DNA from: Guillardia theta CCMP2712
Taxonomy: Eukaryota; Cryptophyceae; Pyrenomonadales; Geminigeraceae
DNA: 64,000 bases
Direction: 5' to 3'
Assembly: GCF_000315625.1 (NCBI RefSeq)
Contig: NW_005434527.1
Location: 1 to 64,000 of the forward strand
Shown here: piece by piece, positions 45,828 through 57,600 of the stretch
Layout of the letters: each line of letters begins with the position of its first letter
How positions within the stretch are numbered: the stretch's first letter is position 1
Made by a program: the position numbers and the translations under genes
Notes under the pieces: model-generated
Database searches by the model: none
Told to the model about the DNA's origin: nothing
The model's input: only the letters and a program-made list of their open reading frames with translations

Positions 45828-48800
45828 TCACCTCTGTCTTTCAAATATTGCTGCAACCTGAGTCAGCAGGTAGTGGTCGTATAGAGTCATTCACCTCCAG
45901 TTTCGCGATCCCTCGCAGCTGAACTTCTCGATCGGGAGGAATGTAAAATTTCTCCACGCATGTGCCTCCTCTTCTCGAGATCTCTGTAACTTGCCACCCC
46001 AATCTTTCCAGCGAATCATCAAGAACCTAGGGTTGAGTCAAGCTGCAAACAGTTCCAGATGAGATCTCACCCTGTTTGGTGCAGAGCAGGTTCTCTTGAC
46101 ATGCCCCGAGCCCCCACAATTATTGCAGAGGTATTTGTTCTGGACCTTGTAGTACTTGCCTCTGACTCCTTCTCGCCGACACCATTCTCCCTTGGTTCGG
46201 TTCTCTGGAGCTTGTTTGACTTTGACCGGCTTGGCATGTTTTCTTTTCTTTTCTTTTTCTCCAGTCTTCTCCTGCTGAGCACTTCACCCCCACTTGAAGC
46301 CTGACCATGCCGGAAGGACCGAGAAGTTTTCTTCTTCTTTTTCTTTTCGAGTTTGCGTTCTTCTTCCTGGTCAATGACGTCGCTTGCTTGTGAGGTGCAA
46401 TCGGAAAGCGAGCTGCCTTGCCGCTCTTCTTTCGACAACGCTGAGTTTGCTTGCGCATGTTCCGCGCTCTTCCAACCTGCGTCTGCAAATGCGTCGGTCA
46501 CCACGGAAGGGAGCGAGCTTCCCATCAGTTCTTCCGCAGCCGAAGTTCCTTCGCTCTCGTAGACCGCGCGGACCATCTCGGCTCTGAATTGCTCCAATCT
46601 TGAAAGCCCTGGCTGCTTGGGATCCACCTTACGTGGATGGCAGCTCAAGCTCCGCAGTCGACTAGGCCTCTCGACAACATCTTCGCCGGCATGGTTGGAC
46701 TTATATTTTGTTGACTGCCCGGAAAATGACTGCACTGCCTGAGACTTTCTCACCCTCGAGACGGAACTTGAGGGCGTCATGTCGTCACTCTCAAGTTGCA
46801 AGTTGTCATTCGTCATCTTCCATTCATCCTCACTCTCCCATGTCGATGTTTCCTTCTCCAAAGATGACAAATCTTCGCGAGTCTCTCTGCGCGTGGGCTT
46901 GACAGTCAGTCCGAGCTCTTCCAATGCTTTCTTGTTCTGCTCGATTCTTCGAAATCTGTCTTGCTCATAATTGCATGCTGCTTCTGAATCGCGCTTGTCT
47001 GCTTGGTCGTGATCCTGTTCCATCTCGTCGTTACTTACAGGACTCTTATTGACATTTACTTGAGATTCATTCCCGACCACCTCAGCTTTTCTCGGAGAAT
47101 TCACGCACATGACCTTGCAAGTGAGTAGAGCGGCCAAGAGAAAGTTGTTGATAGACATTTGCTGCTGCAATTTGTCCTGTAAGATAGAACAATCATTGCA
47201 ACGCTTGACAGGTAGGGTTGTCACATTCCGCGAAAAGACAACTTTAGCGAACTCATTGTCAAGTAGAAAACGATCGCAAGCTTGGAGAAGAGACTCCACT
47301 GAAATAGGTTTGACGACTGAATCAAAATTCGCTTGTTTAAATTCATCACATGTGGAACTTGCATTCAAGATAGTTGGCTCATTATTCTTCAAATTTTGTT
47401 TTGTGGCATCCAGAGAAGGAGTATTATTTTGTTCTGCTGCTATATCATCAAGCGTCTTGGTATCCATATCTCTCTGGCTTTTGGTCATTTCGGAATTGCG
47501 CTGTGTGACTTTCTGATCCTTTAAGTGGTGATCAGAGCAATGAGAATCTTGTGCGCGAAGTACTGGACCAAGACTTTTATCGTCTTCGCTTTCAACGACC
47601 ATCTTCTGAGTATCAGTCTCCCAGTCAATCATCATACCCTTCAGCTCAGGCGTCGGAACTTGAGATTTCAAGGTCTCCCTGTTGCAATGCGTTTCAAACT
47701 GGAAGCTCTTCGCTTCTCGGCTAACGGAAGAGCTCAAGGCTGTTGAACTGTTTACTCTCTTCTGCTCACACCGTTCGACGCTTGATACATCATTGCAGCC
47801 AACCATGCTCTCGTCGTTATCTGACTCGCTGCTAAAAACATAGTCCATGTCGTCAAAGCTGATTTTGCGACTGTGATCAAGTGGTGGTTCAGATCGAAAC
47901 GACTTCTCGGAGGGAGCTGAGCAAGGACGATTCAACTTTCCTTTCTGGGAGCTTTGGAGGTCCTTCTTGGGTTCCAGCGATTCTCTTATCTTCCTTACCG
48001 GCGTCTTGAGAAACCTGAACGTGGGAGTGAGCATCCATTTCTCAAATTCTGACTGATCTTGAGGCTTGTCAACTGGAACCCTTCTGGGAGGACTTGTCAG
48101 GAAGCTCGTGTGAGGCGTGTCTGTGTTCAAACAAGCGTTTTCCGGAAGGCTGTTGGCTGTTGCGCTCTCTTCACCTGCAGAGGATGAATCCTTCTGCAAA
48201 AACCTTCTGCGGAACGAATGGAAATCGTGATCTTCAGGCCTTGATTTTTGATTTTTGTTGAAATCTTCCAACTTCAATGTCTTGAGGAGATGATTCCTCA
48301 TATTTGCCGAAGTCTGTTTCACAATCTCCCGCGCATGTTCGGGGAATTTTTCAGCGACCTGAGAGACAGCTTGTTTCCCGCAACTGCGCACAGCAACTGA
48401 AGGATCATTCAAGGCCTTGACGACCAGACGAGAGATATTCTCAATGTGAGCAGTCAGCTCCTTGTCACTTCGATTTCTAAGCGTTTGGATAAGGACACTC
48501 GCGCAGCAATGCCTTACAACCCCGTGAGATGAGACAAACCTCCTTTGAGTCTTTTTACCTGAGAGGGAGATGCAAATCTTGAAACCCCCGATCCAGTTCG
48601 ATCAAGACATTGGCAAGGTTCAAGTAATCAGCTATGGAATGAATACAATCCCATGAAGCCGAGGAGATCACTTTGACCTTCAAAACTTGAGCTTAGACAA
48701 GACAGTAGATTTGAGTTGTGCACAAGAACTCACTGTCACGTATGTCAGTTGGAGCAAACTTGATAGGAGAACAGATGGATATGAGTCAAAAGCTTTTCCT

Positions 48801-49250
48801 ATATTTTGAATACAAGCAGTGATTGTACCTTTTCATCGTGATCAGAACGAACCAAAGAGAAACAGACACAGAATCGACTTACCACAGGTTTCTTTGACCA
48901 GACTAGACCTCTTGTCTAGCAATTGTTCACATATCATCGGGACGAACTTGCAGAACAAGTTCACAGGAGTGTGTTGAACACTGTATCACGGGTCACACCA
49001 ACTATTTTGCTTGCTCACGGGATATTTGACCTCACACCGCCGGGAAGCTGCCCTGTTTCAATCTCTTTGAGCACTTTCGGAATTTCTTGTATTGCCTTCA
49101 CTCTCTGCGAAACTCCTGAATCAAAAACGAATTTCCTCGCCAAATACAAACCATAGCCCAGTCAACATTTCGCTCAGCTAACGAAGTTTCAATGTTCTGC
49201 ACCCTTGACTCCCACAACTGAACACCCTGCAACCAATCAAGGTCGATTCG
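45828..49250 (-). CDS. HEAT-like N-terminus, low-complexity, CCHC zinc-knuckle protein
   Basis: Large multi-exon gene on the reverse strand. 5' exons near 49250-48990 read ALHFPVRIDLDWLQGV and SGVSQRVKAIQEIPKVLKEI. A HEAT-repeat-like segment follows: VLIQTLRNRSDKELTAHIEN and SRLVVKALNDPSVAVRSCGK (near 48500-48380), resembling a TOG/CLASP-type array end. The main exon (48412-46067, ~780 residues) is Ser/Glu/Lys-rich and low-complexity. In a shifted frame around 46200-46085 there is a CCHC zinc knuckle (CNNCGGSGHVKRTC), and the last exons continue RLGWQVTEISRRGGTCVEKF to a stop at 45828. The splice that joins the long frame to the knuckle frame is not resolved, so two genes cannot be excluded. 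The N-terminal part suggests microtubule binding; the knuckle suggests nucleic-acid or protein binding. Confidence 0.5.
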
Positions 49251-49458
49251 AACTGGAAAATGGAGAGCACATTCAAGGCATTCGTATCCTCTTTGGTTGA
49301 CTCCGAGAACTTGGCTGCTGCACAGAAATCAGTATTGTAGTGTTTGAAAATGCGAAGAGACCTCTGATTAACGGTTGTTTCTGTGTTGCCTTAGCACTGC
49401 TTTTCAGTATCCTTACCGATTCCGACGATCTGGAAGCACTCAGAATACATACATGCAT

Positions 49459-49516
49459 GGGGAGGGAGGGAGGGAGGGAGGGAGGGAGGGAGGGAGGGAG
49501 GGAGGGAGGGAGGGAG
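49459..49516 (+). repeat. (GGGA)n minisatellite
   Basis: About 14 nearly perfect GGGA units. No gene depends on it. Confidence 0.95.
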
Positions 49517-49555
49517 AGGATGGGAGAGGGCGAGGGTGAACGAGGGCGAGCGGGA

Positions 49556-49951
49556 TTACCCTTTCAAAACGTTGTCTTGTTTAAGAAAGCCGGTCTGATG
49601 TTGCAAGACCTGAGCGTCGGCACCTTTGAGCTCTTCAGTCTCGTCATCCTCAAGGAACTTGCAGGTCTTTTGAAGGAGAAAGGGAGGTGTTTCCGATCCT
49701 CCTCTCAGAGTGCTGCAGCCAAACCCTTGAGGCTTGAGACGCGAGACGGCATTCGCTGATACTAGCTGCGCATCTACTGAACTGAAAACTCTTGCGTCCT
49801 CAATTAGCTTAGCGATGTCCCACTTGCACGGGCATGACGTGGAGGGATGGCTCGACACAAAGGAGCTTCGCATGGGAGAGTAGAGTGGATCGACAGGGAG
49901 GAGCATAACGACGACACAGATCAAGACCTGGACGAGTCCTGCGCTCTTCAT
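49556..49951 (-). CDS. Small secreted-type hypothetical protein
   Basis: Uninterrupted ORF of about 131 residues from the ATG at 49951. It opens with a signal peptide (GLVQVLICVVVMLLPVDPLY) followed by a Ser/Pro/Cys segment and a mixed tail. A Tyr after the core would fit a cryptophyte plastid leader, but the cleavage site is not clear. No domain recognised. It lies divergently about 270 bp from the diflavin reductase gene. Confidence 0.45.
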   Translation of the reverse strand: MKSAGLVQVLICVVVMLLPVDPLYSPMRSSFVSSHPSTSCPCKWDIAKLIEDARVFSSVDAQLVSANAVSRLKPQGFGCSTLRGGSETPPFLLQKTCKFLEDDETEELKGADAQVLQHQTGFLKQDNVLKG

Positions 49952-50219
49952 CACAGGGATCTCAGTGGATCAATGCACGAGGGACCCCTTCGCCTCCGCT
50001 TGACGGGGGCCTCTCGTTCATCTTTATGTGCATGTCTTCATCCTCCAGTGCGTCGAGTCTTCCGCTAGTTGTCACGCACATGCTGACTAGCAGGAGCATC
50101 TCCCATCCTCCCATCCTCCCTCACTCACGCATGGAAGGGCTTTTCCCCGCCATATTTCCTTTTAAATTTTGAAATCCAACCCAAATTTCGATCAGCGAAT
50201 GCAGCTCTGAGGCGCAGGA

Positions 50220-53200
50220 ATGCGCTCCATGCGACGCCTGTGGGTGTGGCGGATGCTCATGGCGGCGGTGGCAGGGAGCGTGGCAGGAGGAGACATGGCG
50301 CAGGGAAGGCGGCTCCTGGTTCTATACGGTTCTCAGACAGGAACAGCAGAAGAGATGGCTGTTCATGGGTCATCCAGGCTTGCGCTTGCTGGTGCAGCTC
50401 CAATATGCAAGAGCTTGAGTGAATGCTCGCTTCAAAGTTTGCAGCAGGCAGAAGCTGCTGTCTTTGTCGTGTCAACTACCGGAGATGGTGAGGCTCCGTT
50501 GACCATGAGACGGTTTTGGATGACCTTGCGAAAGCGGGACCTTGACCAAGCGTGCCTTGCAAATCTCAGTTATGCTGTGTACGGTTGTGGAGATTCCTCA
50601 TACCCCAAGTTTAACGCGGTAGCCAGAAGACTTGATATTCGCCTCCAAGCTCTGGGTGCCAAGCGATTGTGTGATGTAGTGTTGGGTGATGAGCAATCCC
50701 CCTTGGGTGTCGCGCAAGGTCATGGCATGTGCTGTTCTCAAATTTGTTTTGAAACTTTTCTTAACAGGACTATCTGAATGGACGGATCGAATCGCTTCGA
50801 AGCTGAAGCTCCTCCATTCTGATCATATGGACAAATACCTGCACACTCATCAGGCTATGAAATATTTTCTTGGCAGCAGAGATGGAGCATCTGTAAAGCG
50901 CAAACCCATGGATTTTTCAGATTATGTGAGTAATTCATGGATGAAGTATAAGTTTTGAAATAGGCACAGGAAGAAACTGTCCATTCGCTTTCTTTGTGCT
51001 CACAAATCGTTCTCTTTGCCAATGGCAACCCACTCTCCAAACAAATGTGCAGTGGAACAAAGAACGGTGAAATTTCTGTCCGCTTGCGTTGACGGTCTGA
51101 GCAAGTTCCAGCATTTTCTTTGCTGCGACTGGCAGGATTGAGTTTTTCCTATTTTGATACGTCTCTCGATCAGGAGATCAGAGAGAGTTTGACCAGACGC
51201 TTTCAAGTGAATCCGCCGTTTGTGTGCGGAAATGGATCTATCCTTGTCAGCAGAGACGAGCTGAGAGCATTGGAAGAGAACATAACACTTGGAGAGCTAT
51301 CCTTACAGAGGTTGATGTGCTTCCAAGAACCAGGAGATAGATATGAGAGGTCACTGAATGATGACCTGAGGGCTGGAGATTGTGGAGAGAACAGAACTCA
51401 ACACATGTGGGACTCTGAATCGATTTCGAACCATATACCAGGCATCAGAGAATCTATCTTGAAAGGTCTTTTGAAAGGAATTTTACACTACATCTGATGC
51501 TCTTTGATTCTTTTCCCGGCTTCCAGCGACTGTCAAATTTGTCAGCACGCTTACAAAAGGAAGGGATTTCGATGTCAACGACGTTAGACACGTTGAACTG
51601 AAACTCCCAAATGGTCCGTTCGATCAGTGCCAGATCTTATTCTAACAACAATGGAAGAATACAGGTACAAAGCTGGAAATGTTGCGCTTATCATGCCAAG
51701 GAATCGGCCATGTTGCACTGAACGCTTCTTACGTTTGCTCCGCCTGAATGGTGTCTGAAGGCTCACGCGAATTGGATGCTGAACTTGCAGCAGGCAACAC
51801 AATCATTGATAGCATCAATGTATCCAACTCTTCCTTTGATTTCTTGCTCAACCGCTTGAATTTCCGTCTTCCTTGTACAGTGCGAGAAATCGTTTCTTCA
51901 CAGCTTGTAGCCTTTATCTCCTTTGTTCACAAGCACTAAGTTCCTGAAGGATCTTGAGGGGCGGCCGCAGCCCTATCTCCTGCATCTACTGTCCTATTTT
52001 GCTGATGACGCCGAAGAGGCCGAAAGACTCGCTTACTTTGCTAGCACGGTCAGCCAACACCTTGTGTTATCTTCAAGATTCTAATGTGAAGCAGGAAGGC
52101 GTGGAAGACAGAATCGAATACTGTGAAAAGACGAAAAGGACTATCCTCAATGTTCTTGAAGATTTCCCTTCTCTCTGTAAAGCGGGTACTTCCTTAAGAT
52201 TTCCCCATGGGACTGCCATAGTGCTGCCATAACGGTACGTCAGATTTCAGTCATCTTCTTGCAATACTTCCCCGGCTTCAACCGCGAGCGTATTCGATTG
52301 CATCTTCGCCATTAGCTCACAGGCAAGCACAGCATTTTTTGAGATCTCACTCATTGTTTTGTTAATCAGTCAAGAGCTACATTTCTGTATTGTTGTTGTC
52401 GAGTATCGATCACCTCTTGGACGGAGTCTGAAGAAGGGTGTGTGCTCAAGCTACGTGTCTGGTCTGGTACATGTAGTCACATACATTCACTGACAGATGA
52501 TCTGATCCCATCTTGTCAGGAGCGATTTGACTGTCTCCCTGCTGCCATCTTTCCTGATTTTGGTTGCGGCCTGGCGTTCAATTTCTTCAAACCAGCAATT
52601 GTGATTGCTGCTGGATCTGGGATCGCACCGTGAGTCTGCAGCAGAGGAAGCATTCAGAGGAGACTTGAATGTTGACACAAGCCTGTTGACAGCTTCAGGG
52701 GAATCTTGTGGGAGCGGAAGATGATGAAAGAACAGAGCCTTCCCGTTTGCTCTGTGCTCGCCATTGTTGGCTTTCGCTACAGGTGAATGCTTTTTTAGGA
52801 TCGAGCCACTGATGCATTGCCTTGCAGAAAGGCAGATTACATGTACGAAAAAGATTGGGAAGAGCTCTTCAGCAATGACCATGATGCCGTGCTGAAGCTT
52901 GCGTATACTGTTTCCCAGCCGCGGAAGTTTACTAATATATTTCACAGATTCTCTCGCGACGGGAAGCAAAAGGAGTATGTCCAACACAAGATTGCTCTGT
53001 TCTCAGATGAAATCTGGGACGCTCTGACGTCGTTTCTCGATTTTGTCAGCCTTGAGCTCAGATCATCGCAGGCGGGGAGCTGTTATTTACGTCGCAGGAT
53101 CTGCTGGGGCTATGCCAAGAGCTGTCGAGGAAGCTTTCATCAAGGCATCAGGCGAGCAGAGCACCTCGTGGTGGTTAAAAGTGCTAGCAGGTGGCGGCCG

Positions 53201-53280
53201 AGCGGATACGAGACCCGCGCAGCCTGGAGCAGTGGACACATGAACTCAAGACCAAGCGACTGAGGGTTGAGAGCTGGTAG
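50220..53280 (+). CDS. NADPH-dependent diflavin oxidoreductase (Tah18/NDOR1 type)
   Basis: Many-exon gene. Exon 1 (50220-50718) has a flavodoxin domain: LVLYGSQTGTAEEMA, VFVVSTTGDGEAPLTMRRFW, YAVYGCGDSSYPKFNAVARR. The next exon (50769 on) reads GLSEWTDRIASKL. The FAD part includes DLEGRPQPYLLHLLSYFADD, ILPRLQPRAYSIASSPLAH and VVEYRSPLGRSLKKGVCSSY. The NADPH part has PAIVIAAGSGIAPFRGILWE, then YVQHKIALFSDEIWDAL and VIYVAGSAGAMPRAVEEAFI. It ends SLEQWTHELKTKRLRVESW, a canonical diflavin-reductase C-terminus (stop 53278-53280). It donates electrons to the cytosolic Fe-S assembly factor Dre2/anamorsin. The start at 50220 adds ~25 hydrophobic residues; 50295 (MAQGRRLLVLYG) is the more usual start. 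The last junction, before VAAERIRDP, is not a clean GT-AG. Confidence 0.85.
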
Positions 53281-54392
53281 CTGAGTTACGGCATCCGATC
53301 ATATCATACCGCATGTTAGTGAATCGAAACTTGTGATAGCCTAGTAGCACGACTACCCGCCGGGCCCCGTCACGGTTTGAGTAACGTGCCAGGCAAAAAA
53401 ACTCAGTGGTGCCATGATCGGGCAGCCGCTGAGCGGTGAAGCACTGCCCGGCGGGCTCAGTACGGCCGGGCCCTGGCGACCCAGTATGCCGCATGATGCT
53501 TTGCCAAGTTGAGTAAAGGAAGATGCGGGGACTCCGGGAGTGACTATCGGCCCGATCGGTGACTCAGGCCCGACACTGACTTGACCGCCGACGGTGTGTC
53601 AGCGGCTGGGTGCGACCAGACAGCGACCTCCGAGCCCCAGTCAAACATGCCTTACCTACCTCGCAGATTTCCTATCTGAGCTAATATGTAATTTCCTACA
53701 GGTGGGTAGTATTCACCTTCGGGAGCACCCCATTGGAGTTTACCATCACCTCAGGGGGTGCTCGGGCAGTTGTGAAGCGATATTCTATGCCCGCCTCAGG
53801 AGCTGTGCCGCGTGCGTCAAATATGTGGCCCTTCCAGAAGATGGCGAGGAGAGGCGACAGCTATGGTGGGGAAGGGGTTGACAATGATAGTGATCGTGAG
53901 CACAAGAACAGTAAGATATGAAATCAAAGATCTTGGTGAAGAGGGTCGAACTGGAGTTGAAGGACCCAGGCTTTTTGCTATTGAAAACTTGACAGCGTTA
54001 CAACTAGTCCATATCCATCAGTCCGCTGTATTGCTGTGTATTCACCTAATTGACGAAAGGACCATAGGTTGAAATAACTCATTTTATGAAAGATTATGCG
54101 TGATCATGGCGTTTTGTGACTTTATCAAGGAATCCTTCAGACGCGTAATTTTAAAACGCTGGCTACTGAACACTTGCTGCAACTTAACTTGACAGCGATG
54201 TGTCTGAAGAGTTAGGGAATATATCTGCATTCTTTTCCATGTCTGACCATTTATATTGAAATGAAGCACAATTAGTGGTGATTTTTGTTGAAAACGCATA
54301 TTCTTGTTTCTGCACAAACAATTTTGACCAGTTTGGTAGGAATTGCGTGTGGCACAGATTGGATTTCATCTTCAACTACTTCGATTTATAAA
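53281..54392. other. GC-rich island and spacer upstream of Ubc13
   Basis: 53300-53600 is GC-rich and carries AAGTTGAGTAAAG (53506-53518), a diverged copy of the dispersed motif. The rest has short ORFs without domain features. Confidence 0.5.
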
Positions 54393-54978
54393 ATGGCAGT
54401 ATCTAGCAGGATACAAAAGGTATGTTGATTCTGATTCTTCAACTTGAGGATTTATTGAACGACGATGAATTTCCAGGAAACTCAACGCATGCTTCAGAAG
54501 CCAGATCCAGGAATTAGCGCCACTCCCCATGAAGATAACTTGAGATATTTCAATGTTATCATCGCAGGACCGCAAGACTCTGCTTATGATGGTGCGATTT
54601 GTGTTGTAATATTAATGATTGATCATTTCTCCCATCTTTATCGACAATCAAAATGTAACGGCTGAATCAGGTGGAGTTTACAAATTAGAGCTCTTCTTGC
54701 CGGAGGAATATCCAATGACTCCTCCGAAAGTGAGATTTCTCACAAAGATTTATCATCCCAATGTAGACCGTCTGGGAAGGATCTGCCTTGATATCCTCAA
54801 GGATAAGTGGAGCCCTGCTTTGCAGATCCGAACGGTTCTTATCAGCATTCAAGCACTTATGTCAGCTCCGAACCCAGATGATCCTCTCAACAACGAGGCC
54901 GCAGAACATTGGAAACGCAATGAAAAAGAAGCTCTTGATATGGCAAAATCTTGGAATCGGCAGTATGCCATGAACTGA
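54393..54978 (+). CDS. Ubiquitin-conjugating enzyme E2, Ubc13/UBE2N type
   Basis: Three exons: 54393-54419, 54477-54591 and 54671-54978, with introns of 57 and 79 nt (GTATGT...TTCCAG; GTGCGA...ATCAG), giving 149 residues. The core is nearly identical to Ubc13: [40 protein letters not shown], then [20 protein letters not shown] with the catalytic Cys and the HPN motif. It ends RQYAMN. Ubc13 works with an Mms2/Uev partner to make Lys63-linked ubiquitin chains in DNA-damage tolerance. A tiny 27-nt first exon codes for MAVSSRIQK. Confidence 0.97.
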
Positions 54979-55246
54979 TTTGCCTTTTTGACACAACCTC
55001 AAGGAATACAACTACAACAGGCTGGAATGATTTGCATGTTGGGTTCAGTCTCCTAGTTTTGTGAGTGCGATTCAAGCAAGATACCTGGTTCGGAGCTTTA
55101 GATTTTTTTTATCGATATTGGCTTAAATATGATTTTGAGATGTTGGCTGATATCAACCACAAGAAATGCGTTGTGCGTTAACTTTCTTCATGATTACGAC
55201 CTTGAGACCACTGTCGAAATCTTCGGATAAGTCCTTGGACCTGCTG

Positions 55247-56160
55247 CTACATTAGAACATCCAACCACCCTTCTTGAAAATTGCACATTGCAAGGCCACA
55301 AGAAGATGAAGACGCGAGTTGCTGAATCTCGTCCAGCGAGTGATTGCAGGTTTTCAGTAGAAGGAAGCCTCCAGGTTCTAGTAGTGCAGCAATGTTACGA
55401 AAGTATCCGATCGCTCCTGAACTGCATCCAGTCATTATCACACAAATGTTTGTCACGAAAAAATACGATTCTAATCCTGTTTCATCTTGAGAATCTGAGC
55501 GCTGTCCATGTAAGCCTCCTAATGTTCCTCGAGCCCCTCGATCAGGAACAGTCATGGCAATGCTATCAAGAGTTCCTTTGCAAATGACAAGTAACTCAAA
55601 CAAACAGTGAGATCACCTCAAACTTACCACTGTCATGGATTAGACGGAAGCTTTCTTTCTCCAAACTTGTGTTCAAAACATCATCACATACGTACCTTAC
55701 CAATCAAAAGCTCATGATTTGTTCACGTGAGTAAAAGTCCTTTCAGCAAATCTTACCGTGTTCCCCAGGATTGTAAATCAGATTTTTGTTTCCTAAAGTA
55801 CGACTGTACCTCATTCGCAAGATTTATCGCCTCCATGGAATAGTCCAACCCAACGATATTTGTGAATCCCAGTGCATGCAGGACTTCGCAAAAGAAACCG
55901 TTTCCACACCCAACATCCAAAATAGCTGCATCATGTCTTATGTTGAGATCAGCTCCTTGAATGACGTTTGCTGTGTATACCATGTTCATTTTCCCGAACC
56001 ATACAAACAACTTTTCCATCGGATCAGGGTTCCCATCGGCCATAGCCTGTGAAAGCTCGTTTAACTCCTTAATGTACGTGTTGCTCCAGTAGGCATGATG
56101 CTCATTGCCAAGCATGGAGACCAACATTGCAACTTCTTCCGGTATTTCCTCGAGGTGATC
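55247..56160 (-). CDS. eEF1A-lysine-methyltransferase-like (METTL10/EFMKMT2 family)
   Basis: Reverse-strand exons. The upstream exon (from a TTGCAG acceptor at ~56160) contains EHHAYWSNTYIKELNEL and the SAM-binding motif I AILDVGCGNGFFCEVLHALG followed by IVGLDYSMEAINLANE. Later exons give LVICKGTLDSIAM (post-I, the DKGT-like motif), RNIAALLEPGGFLLLKTCNH and EGWLDVLM at the stop (55247). The order YW..-VGCGNG-DYS-KGTLD is the pattern of the eEF1A lysine-methyltransferase family. No start ATG is seen in the first exon other than an internal one at 56127, so a 5' exon is missing or the start is there. Several introns are needed. Confidence 0.75.
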
Positions 56161-56216
56161 CTGCAACCTTTGATCATGCCAATACAATGACAACGGAGAT
56201 AAAATTCTTTCTATCT

Positions 56217-56306
56217 TCTTCTATTGTTCTCGGTTCATATCCTGCATCTTCTATTGTTTTCGGTTCATATCCTGCATCTTCTATTGTTTTCGGTTCATAT
56301 CCTGCA
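56217..56306 (+). repeat. 30-bp tandem repeat, three units
   Basis: Three nearly perfect copies of a 30-bp unit beginning TCTTCTATTG and ending ATATCCTGCA. Confidence 0.95.
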
Positions 56307-56409
56307 TGTTTCTCATGTTCCTAGGCCTCCTTCTACTTTCGTGTGCAGGGATAGAGACCTACCGAGTCGGCCGCCATTATGGTTTGATCACATGTATCCT
56401 TCAGGATAA

Positions 56410-57060
56410 TGCTCTACTGGCTGAGTTCAGTTAAAACTTAAAACTTTGAGTAAACTGGCGACGCCACTCAGTGCCAGCCTGGCCGCGCCGCGCCGGAGCA
56501 TCTTGTAGTACCGGCCCGCGGTAGTACCGTACCCGGCGGCCGCCGGGCTGGGCCCGTGGGCGGGGGCTCACGGCAAGATCATTCTGTCACGTTATGGCAT
56601 ACTTCTAAGTCCGCCGGCCCCACTGACCCTTCGAGATCGAGGCTTTCTTTACTTTAACGCCGGTCCGACAATGTGACAGCGGCTAATCATGGCATGCAAA
56701 GTCACAAGTTAAGTTAATGAAATCCGAGTACGTGGACAATCAGGAGAGAGAAGAGAGAACATTTCCGAGCCTGCCCCTAAGTTCCGACCGGCGCGAGACT
56801 CCGGGAGTCCCGGAGTCCTGCCAGAACCGTGAGCCTCAACGGGCCTCCGATAACCGTTGAACACGGCCGCGGGCGCAACCCCCGTCCGATCGGATCATTA
56901 TTGCCCAGCTGGCAGTGCCAAGCAGCGAAGGACCGTGACCCGGTGGTACGGTACAGGGCCGGGCCGGAGTTCGGCGAGGCTACGCCCGGCCGAGTCACAG
57001 GCTAGGCTAACCGGCGGGCCCGTCCTACCTCCCGTGACCCTCCATGTTCACGGTTCTACA
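56410..57060. other. GC-rich island with dispersed-motif ends
   Basis: It begins at AACTTTGAGTAAAC (56442-56455). It is GC-rich with GGCCGCC-type blocks and contains a reverse copy of the repeat-unit interior (AAGTTAAGTTAATG...GTACGTGGACAATCAGGAG, ~56705-56750). No gene supported. Confidence 0.6.
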
Positions 57061-57545
57061 GTAGAATAAGAAGATCGACACAACAACAGTAATTTACTTA
57101 ACTATATTCTGATAGATGTTTTGCTCGACATTGTTTTCTGTAGTTGTTTCCATCCGGGTAGGGTGAAATGAGTGGGGGTGGTTTTCAATATAACAATTGG
57201 GGTACTTATGGTCGGTCCGGTAGTACTGGAGTCACAGGGGTAGGGTGTATTGTTTCTTGCAATCCATCCGTGACGATGCACTTTGTGCTGTCGCGGCTAG
57301 TGGCTAGGGAACGTTGGGAGGATAAGAGGGAGAGGGAGAGGTAGAGTAGAGGTGAAGAAATGCTATGTGCAAGACAGTTCACAGGCGATAGAAGTTCAAT
57401 GTCGACGATGTGACCATTTGAAACAATACTACCTGCTCTTGCATTCGACATGATTGTGTAAACTTGCGTTTTGTTTGTCTCATGCATTCTGCTGTCAACC
57501 GTTTTTGTAGCTGACGTCTTTTGGCAGGGTAAACCTAATCTCCCC
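57061..57545. other. Spacer upstream of the MATH/FYVE gene
   Basis: A 113-residue reverse ORF has no domain features. An ATG at 57546 followed by a Lys-rich codon run could be a 5' exon of the MATH gene, but the frame does not join cleanly. Confidence 0.45.
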
Positions 57546-57600
57546 ATGAGAAAAATTAAGAAGAATATCTCTGGTGCCGTGGCTAGTGTAGGTAAGCTAT

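Noticed and set aside
56217-56306. 30-bp triple repeat as a CRISPR-like array
   Set aside because: Units are directly adjacent without spacers; it is an ordinary tandem repeat.
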